From an uncultured Clostridia bacterium (lineage in GTDB: Bacteria; Bacillota; Clostridia; TANB77; CAG-508): 64,000 bases of DNA. A program made the translations under genes and the position numbers. Location of the stretch: NCBI GenBank assembly GCA_934120645.1, contig CAKOUO010000008.1, forward strand, positions 3,719 to 67,718. Reading direction: 5' to 3'. The notes below the pieces were generated by a model. It searched no databases and was not told where the DNA came from. It was given only the letters and a program-made list of their open reading frames with translations. Positions 52,501 to 61,500 of this stretch are shown one piece after another. Positions within the stretch are counted from its first letter, which is position 1. Every line of letters begins with the position of its first letter.

Positions 52501-55500
52501 GTTTTGTAGTTGTATATACTTCTGCTTCATTATCACCAATGCTTACTAAGTCTTGTTTGTCTATTGTTGTTGCTGTTACTTCTACTAATTTTGTATTTTG
52601 GCTTATGTATGCATTATATATATTTCCTACTGGATTAATTAATGTTCCATTTACTGTTACTGCAAATAATCCTAATTTATTTTCTGTTCCTTCTTTATCA
52701 ATAATTAAAGTATATTCTCTTTCGTTTTCTTTTGCTGTTACATATATTTTTACTATTGTTTGTTCTCCAAGTGTTGATACCACTTTTTTAGTAATATTAA
52801 CATCTGCTCCTAAATTGTTTATTTGTACTTCTGCTGTTGGATATAAGCTTGTAGCACATACTGTTGATGATTCCAATTGTGCATCTATTATAACTTTATA
52901 TGTATCTTTGCTTATTTTTGTTGCTTCTTTATCATTTACTGTTACATTTTCTAATTCTGTTAAAGCATCTTCTTTATATATTGTTAATGTATATTGCACT
53001 TTATTTCCACTTTCAGCAGTTACTTCTATTGGTACTACTTTTTTAATTCTAGTTGACATATCTACTGTTTTTGTTGATTGTTTTGTTTCATTTGCTCCAT
53101 TGTCTATGCTTACTTTAGCATTTGAATGTTCTGTTACGGCTGTTATTTCAGGTTTTACAGTAGTATTTGATACTATTACTTCATATTGAGTTGCACCTAT
53201 TGATGTTGCTTCTACCCCATCTACTGTTAGACTTTTCAATCCAGCATTTTCTGAAACCACATCAATTGTTAATATAAAGTCTACTATTTTACCATTTGTT
53301 GTTTTTACTCTTATTTTTACAATTTTAGGATTTGTATCTAATGCTATATCTCCTAAGAATGTTCCTGTAACATATGTTGATCCTTGATCAATACTTATAT
53401 TATCTGTGCTATCTTTTGTTTGTATTTTTAATGTTCCTGTTCCATCTTGATTTGCAACAACTGATACCCCATATTTGTTTTCACCAATAAGATTTGCTTG
53501 TTTTCCATTTACATATATTGAGTCTATTCTTTGCTCATCTAATGGTTGAACAACTCTTAAAGCTGTTGCTGTTGCACCTGTAGCTTTATCTGTTGCTGTA
53601 ATTGTTGCTTCACCCATATCTTGTGATGTTATTACTCCATCTTCAACAGTTGCTACATCAGTGTTACTTGATGTCCAGTTATAATCTGTTAATTTTCTTG
53701 TGTTATTATTAAATACATTAAATATATTAGTTTCTAATGTTACTTTTTCTTCTTCAGGTTGTTTCATAGTTTTTGTTTCAGGTAATATTTTAAAGTTTCT
53801 ATCACCTACTAAAGTAAATGTATAGCTATCTTCATATAAAGCATTTCCTAATTGTCCATATTCATTATTTCCTACTGAATATGCAAATCCATCTGTGTCT
53901 ATTGCATAGTTATTTTTATAACCTGCTCCTAATGCCATATATGTTTTATCAAGTGTTGTTATTTTTTGTAATGCTACACTATCACTTATATTTCCTATTC
54001 CAGCTTGTCCTTTGCTATTGTCTCCATATGTATATATATTTCCATCTTTATCTAATAGCATTGTGTTTAAATTTGTACTGCTAATATCTACTACATTTTC
54101 TGATGCTATTTCTTCTATTTGCGCATTATCTTCTTTAGCATATTTGCTTATTTTTTGAACACTTCCATCTGTTTTTAATACTACTATTGCATTTTTCATG
54201 CATTCAACTTTTACTGCATTTTTAATATTATTAACTAATTGTGGTGTTGTATAATATTCATCTTGTTTTGCAATTTGTTCTGAACTATTATCACCAAATA
54301 CATAAACATTTTCTGAAGAATCTACAATAGCTGTCATATTTCCTGCTGCTGCGATTGATATTACTTCATTTCCTACGCCATTTATTTTTTCTGGCATAGT
54401 TTCTGTTTTTGTATTTCCATTTCCTAATTGTCCTGAACTATTTAATCCCCAAGTATATATTTTTCCTACATTATCTATTGCTATTACATGGTTGTCTCCT
54501 GCTGCAATATCTACTATATTCTCTATTCCTTGAACTTGTATTGGTTTTTTAGCAGATACTCTATTTCCTTGTCCTAAAACTCCATAAGTATTATCTCCCC
54601 ATCCCCATACAGTTCCATCTTCTCTTATTGCCATTGTAAAGTTCTTTCCTGTTACAACTTTCTTGTATGTAGATAATATATTTGTTTGACTTGGTATATT
54701 GTTTGGAACTAGTTTGTCATTTCCTAATTGTCCATCTGAATTATAACCAAAGCTCCAAATGCTTCCGTCAGATTTTAATATTGCTGCAAAGTTTTCTCCT
54801 CCAGCTACTTCTGGTGCATTCTTTTGTCCTTCACCTATAACTCTTACTATTATTACATTTTCTTTGCCAGTTTCTTTTTCTATTGTTTTTACCCATGTTG
54901 TTCCAACTTTAACACCTGTGATAATTCCTTTGTTATTAACTGTTGCTATTTCACTATTTAATGATTCATAATTAAAATCATCAAATATTTGGTCTTCATT
55001 AAATACATTAAATGTATATTTTGGTGTTGTTTCTATTTGTTTTGTAGCATTTATATTTAATGTTATTTCCTTTTCATTTGCATATGATGCATCATTTCCT
55101 ATTTTTACAGGTATTCTACTATTTGTTTTTGTTTTTATTTTTTGTGTTCCATGATAGTAATCTCCCCATGCATATACTTCTCCATCATATCTTATAGCTA
55201 CATTGTATGTATTTCCACAAGATATACTCATCATATTATCTATTGTTATTATTTTTGTAAATAATACTTTATCTTCATTTGTTCCAATTCCTAGTTCACC
55301 TTGACTATTTGAACCTGTTGAATATAAGTTTCTATCTGAATCTAATATTATTGTTTGATTTTTTCCTGCTGATATTTCCATTATATTGCTAATTTCAGAT
55401 ACTTTATTAGGTGTTGTCATATTTTTATTGTTTCCGCTTCCTAATTGTCCATTTATATTATATCCAAATGTATATACTTCTCCACTTATTGTTAATAAAA

Positions 55501-58500
55501 CACTATGATTATCTCCTGCAGAAATTCTTCCTATTAGTTCATCAATTTTGATTTCTTCAAATGTGTTTGATTTTCCTTCTTGTTTTGCTGTTTGACCATA
55601 TACATTTAAACCTGTTGATAATACTTTTCCACTTGTTGTTAACAATAGTGTATGATTTTTTCCTACAGCTATATCTATTATGTCATTAACATATGATAAT
55701 AATGTTGGTTTTTGTATATTTTCATATGTTCTTGTTCCTAATTCTCCATTTGCATTTAATCCCCATACATATACATAACCATCTTCTGTTAATGCCATAC
55801 TTTGGTCATTATTTGCTGCTATTTTCTTAATGTTTGATATTTCTAATTTTACAGGAGTACTTGATGTTTTTCCTAATGCATTGTTTGAGTTTGCTCCCCA
55901 TCCCCATACATTTCCATTAATATCTAATGCTAAATTATGAGTATTTCCTACTGCTATTTGTTTTATTACAGTATTTTCTGGGAATTTTACTTGAACTGGT
56001 ATATCTGTTGATTTACTATTTCCATTTCCAAGTTCATAACTTGAATTTGAACCATAGCTCCATACTGTTCCGTTTGCTTTTAATATTACTGTATGTGAAC
56101 CACATGTTAATGCCATTGGTTCAATTTCTACATTTTCTGGTAATACTGTAACTTGAGCAATACTTGTGTAGTCTGTTCCTACTTTATTTACTACTATTGT
56201 TGTTTTTCCTTCTTTTTCTCCTGTAACTAATCCATTTTCTGATACATTTGCAATTTCTGTATTTCCTGAAACATAGTTCATTTGGCTATTATCAACTACA
56301 TCTTTTATTACATTAAATGTTTTATTTGTAACTGTTAATTGATATTCTTCACCTTTATGTATTGTTATATTATTTGAATTTAATCCAACATCTTCTCTTC
56401 CTACTAATACAGGCTCTGATACTGTATTATATAGTTTATTTCCTAATACACCATATGTTCCAAGTCCCCAAGTATAAACAAATCCTTCTTCATTTATAAT
56501 TGCTCCATTGTTACTTCCTGCTTCTATTGATATAGATTTTTCTATTTTAGTATTTTTCTTTGGTAACATTTGATTTGTTTCTTGCTCTGTTGCTAATTTG
56601 TAATTTTCATTAGATCCCCATACACATATGCTACCATCTTTTAATAATGCTATTGAAAATTCTTTTCCTGCTTTTAATTCCTTTATTTTTGTTAATTCTT
56701 CTGTTCCAAGGGTGCTCTTAATAAACTCAGGTGTTTCACAATTTTTTGAATTTCCCTGACCTAGTTGTCCTTTTGAATTCTCTCCTAATGCATATCCTTT
56801 TCCGTCATTTCTTAAGAATAATGTATGATTATATCCTTGAGATATTCTAATTACATTTTCTACATTTAATTGTGTAGCATTATTTGTTTTAAATACTTTT
56901 CCTACTTGATTTACTGCATAATCTGATGAAATATCTATAATATTTTCTAATTTATTTAATTTTGTTGCTACTTTACTATATCCATTTCCCCAAATCCATA
57001 CATTTCCATCTGTGTCTAATGCTACTGTTTTATTTGTACCACAAGATACTTTAACTATTTTATTTAATACTGTTCCATCATTTTTTACAACTTGAACAGG
57101 TGTATTTCTACTAGAGTTTGTTCCATCTCCTAGTTGTCCATTTTCATTATTTCCAAAGCTCCATACTGTTCCATCTGCTTTTACAGCAACTGTGCTATCA
57201 TTTCCTACTGATATATCAATTATGTCTTCTAATGCTGTAACTTTTACAGGTGATGCTTTACTATTATTATCTCCTGTTCCTAATTGTCCATTGTTATTTG
57301 TTCCCCAAGTCCATACTGTTCCATCTGCTTTTAATGCAGCTGAATGAGTGTCTCCTATTTCTACTTCTGGTACAGCTTGTTTTCCTTCTGGTACTATGTT
57401 TACAAATACTGTTGCAGTTTTATTTGTTATAGTATGTGTTACTACTATTTCTGCTTTTCCTATTTGTTTTCCTGTAATAATTCCATTTTCATCAACTGTT
57501 GCTACATCTTCGTTTAATGATTTAAATGTCATATTACTACTATCAACTTTATCTGTTATTAAATTAAATTTATTGTCTAGTGATGCTGTTATTTGTTTTG
57601 TTTTATTTTTTTCTATTGTAACTACATTTGAACCTACATTTACATATGTATCTCCTATTACTGTAAATACATTTCTGTTATTGTATGTTTCATCTCCTAA
57701 TTCACCATATCCATTATATCCTGTTGTGTATACAAATCCTGAATTATCAGATGCAATAGAATGATATGAATTTGTGCTTGTTAATTTAATATCATTTGTA
57801 TTTGTTGCTTGTTTTGCAGTTGTTATAGAAGATATATATTCTTCTGTTCCTAATTGTCCATTTTCACTATTTCCACAAACATATACTTTTCCATCTTTGT
57901 TTGTCATTAATATATTATTGTTTCCAGATGTTATTTCTACTATATTTTCTATTTCTAATTTTGTAGGTACAGATATGTTTGTTGTGTTTCCTTGTCCTAA
58001 TTGTCCATATCCATTATATCCCCATGACCATACATGTCCTTTTGTATCTAATGCGAAATAATAGTTATCTCCTGATGCTATTTCTACTATATTAGATAGT
58101 CCTGCAATTTTGTTTGGATTATTTCCTAATGTCCATACTGTTCCATCTTCAACTAACATTATTTTTCCTGTTGCTGCTACAACTTTGCTATAAAATTCTA
58201 TTTTTGTTGGTATTTTTGAATATCCATATCCCCATACATAGATTTCTCCATTATTATTTATTGCTATACTTGTGTTTCCACTTATATAAACTTTTTTAAT
58301 ATTTTCTAATCCATCTATTTTTGTTGGAATATTGATATTTGTTGTTGTATTATTTCCTAATTGTCCATATCCATTATATCCCCATGACCATACATGTCCT
58401 TCTGAATCTAATGCTAAGTTATAATAATATCCTGCTGCTATGTCTTTAATATCATCTAACTTTCTTACACTTTGAGTTGTTGTTGTAACTATTGAACCAT

Positions 58501-61500
58501 CTGGTGATGTACTTTCTATAATTTCAGTATATCCGCCTTTTTCTATTTGTTGTGGTTCTGTTACACATACATTATTTGCTGTTCCATTTCCAATTTCACC
58601 ATTTGAGTTATCACCCCATGCCCAAATAGTTCCATCTTGTTTTAATGCTAATGAATGTATATGTCCAGCTGCTACTTTTTCTACTGTTTTCTTATCTTCT
58701 CCAATTACATCTATTACAACTCTTGATTCATCTTCTCCACTAATAGATTTTAATGTTATATAAGTTCTTCCTAATTTTTTAGCTGTAACTTTTCCTGAAT
58801 TTTCATCAACTGTTGCTACTTCTGGGTTTGAACTTGTATATTTAAATCCATTATTTGTTGCTTCTTCATATAGTAAATTAAATCCATATATTGTTTTTGG
58901 CTCTATTTGATATGTTGGATTTGATAATTTTAGTACAACTTCTCTTTCTGTTAATTCTATATATTGTGTTGATATTGATTCTAAGTAGTTTTTAGAAACT
59001 GTTGAACCATCTCCTAATTCACCATATTCATTATATCCTATAGACCATACTGTTCCGTCATTTTTAGCTATTTCTGTATTATATATTCCTCCTGAAACTA
59101 ACATTACATCTAAAAATTCGTTTCCATCTTGTTTTTTCATAGTTGTTGCCACACTTCTTGTTGCTGTATCTCCTGTTGCTAATTGTGAATAATTATTTAA
59201 TCCCCAAGATAATACTTTTTCATCTGATGTTATTGCATATCCAGAATAATATCCTTCATTTATTGCTGTAATATTTTCTAGTTTTCCATTTTCAGAAATC
59301 AATTGTTGTGGAATTGCTCCACTAACATTTGTTAATGCATTATATGTATTGTTTCCAAATCCCCATACAGTTCCGTCTACTAGTAATACAATTGTGCTAT
59401 TTACTGGACTTGCTGATACATCTGCAACATTATCTATTATTGGATTTTGTGTAAATGTTACTTTATTTCCTGTTGAACCATCTCCTAAGTTTCCATATCC
59501 ATTGTATCCTGCAATCCATAATTTATTGTTACTATCAATTGCAAAACTTGATACATTTGAAGCTTCTATTCTTGTTATTTTTTCTAATGCTTGTACTTTT
59601 ACAGGTAATGTTCTAGCTGTAGTATCTCCTAGTCCTAGGTTTCCATATCCATTATATCCCCATGCATATACATTTCCATCTTTATCTAATGCTAAAGAAT
59701 AACTATCTCCTGCTGTTACTGCTATAATGTTTTCTAATACACCTTCCCCATTTGGTGATTTTACTTGAACTTTTGTATATGATGATGTTGTTGTTCCATC
59801 TCCTAATTGTCCATAGTTATTATATCCCCAAGACCATACATGTCCGTCATTATCTACTGCTACTGTATGTTCGTTTCCAAGTGCTAATTGTACTATATTA
59901 TTTATTCCTGTATATGTTGGTACGATTTTGCTTGATGTATCTCCTGTTCCTAGTTGTCCATAATTATTGTATCCATAACTCCAAACTTCCCCATTTGCTT
60001 TTAGTGTTACTGTTGAATAATTATAGCTTTCTATTTGTGGAAATGTTAAATCTTCATCTCCTAAAACATATACATCTACTGCTGATTTTTCACCAGAAAT
60101 TGTATCAACTACTGTTGCTTGTGTTTTTCCTTTTTTAACAGATGTTACTTTTCCTGTGTTTTTGTCTATTGTTGCTATATTTGAATTTTTAATTGAAAAT
60201 TCAAAATTTTTATTATTTACAGAATTATATAGTAAATTAAATCCTGTTGTCATTTCTGCTTTAATATCTTCTGTTTTTCCTATTCCTTTTATTCTTATTG
60301 GTGATTTTTCAACATTTATTCTTGTTTTACTTATACATGTATATTCGGTTTTATTTGTTATTGATCCATCACCCATTTGTCCAACATTATTTCTTCCTAC
60401 TGTCCAAACTTTTCCATCTTTTCTTACAACTGTTGTTTCTTCTATGCTTACTGCTACATCTAATATTTCATCAATAGCATCTGCATCTTGGTTATATCTT
60501 ATTTGTGTTGGTGTTAGTAAATTTGCTGTATTTCCATTTGCAAATTGTCCATATCCATTATATCCCCATGCTACTGCTGTTCCATCATTTTTTATAGCAA
60601 TTGCACTTTCATTTCCTGCTTCAATTTGTTTAATATTTGTTAAATATGTTGTTTCTTTTGTTTCTTCATCATATTTTTCAATTACTTTAGCAAATCCATA
60701 TCTACTACTTGTAGTATTATTTCCTAAGTTTCCATATCCATTATATCCACTTGTAAATACTTCTCCATTAGAATTTACAGCTATTACTGTATTATTTTCT
60801 ACTGCTACATCTACTATATTTTCTAATGACATTACTTCTGTTGGAACATATAAGTTTGATGTATTTCCATTACCTAATTGTCCATATCCATTATATCCCC
60901 ATGTATATAATTTTCCGTTAGCACTTACTGCTGCTGATGTTTGATTTTTTCCAGATATTTTTACTATTCCGTCTAACTTTAATTTTATTGGTGTTGCTGT
61001 TGCTGATGTTGTTCCATTACCTAATTGTCCATTTCCATTATATCCCCATGTATATAATTTTCCGTCTTTTGTTAATGCCATTGAATTGTATGTACTTGCA
61101 GCAATTTGTGATATAGTTTCTAATCCTTGTATTTCAGCTGGTTTTGTTGTGTCTCCGCTTCTTCCTAGTTGAGCATATGAGTTTGAACCAAATGAATATA
61201 CTTTTCCATCTTTTGTTAGTAATAGTACAAAGTTACCTCCAGCTGATATATCTATTACATTTTCAATATCAACTTTTGTTGGTTTATATCTATTTATTGT
61301 ATCTCCCAATCCTAATTCTCCATTTGCATTATATCCCCATGTCCATACTGTTCCATCTGCTTTTAATGCAACTGTAAAGTTTTGGCCACTAACAACTTTT
61401 GGCATAGCAATATCGCCTTTTCTTAATACTTCAACTGTAACTATTGCTTTATTTGGTAATTTATTAGTTGTAACTTCTACTTTTGTTGTTCCATAATTTT

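Noticed and set aside
52386..53189. Plus-strand 267-codon open frame, and a similar 262-codon frame at 60156-60944
   Set aside because: They lie antisense to the giant gene, lack ribosome sites, and their composition is that of reversed beta-strand repeats; they are shadows of the repeat coding.
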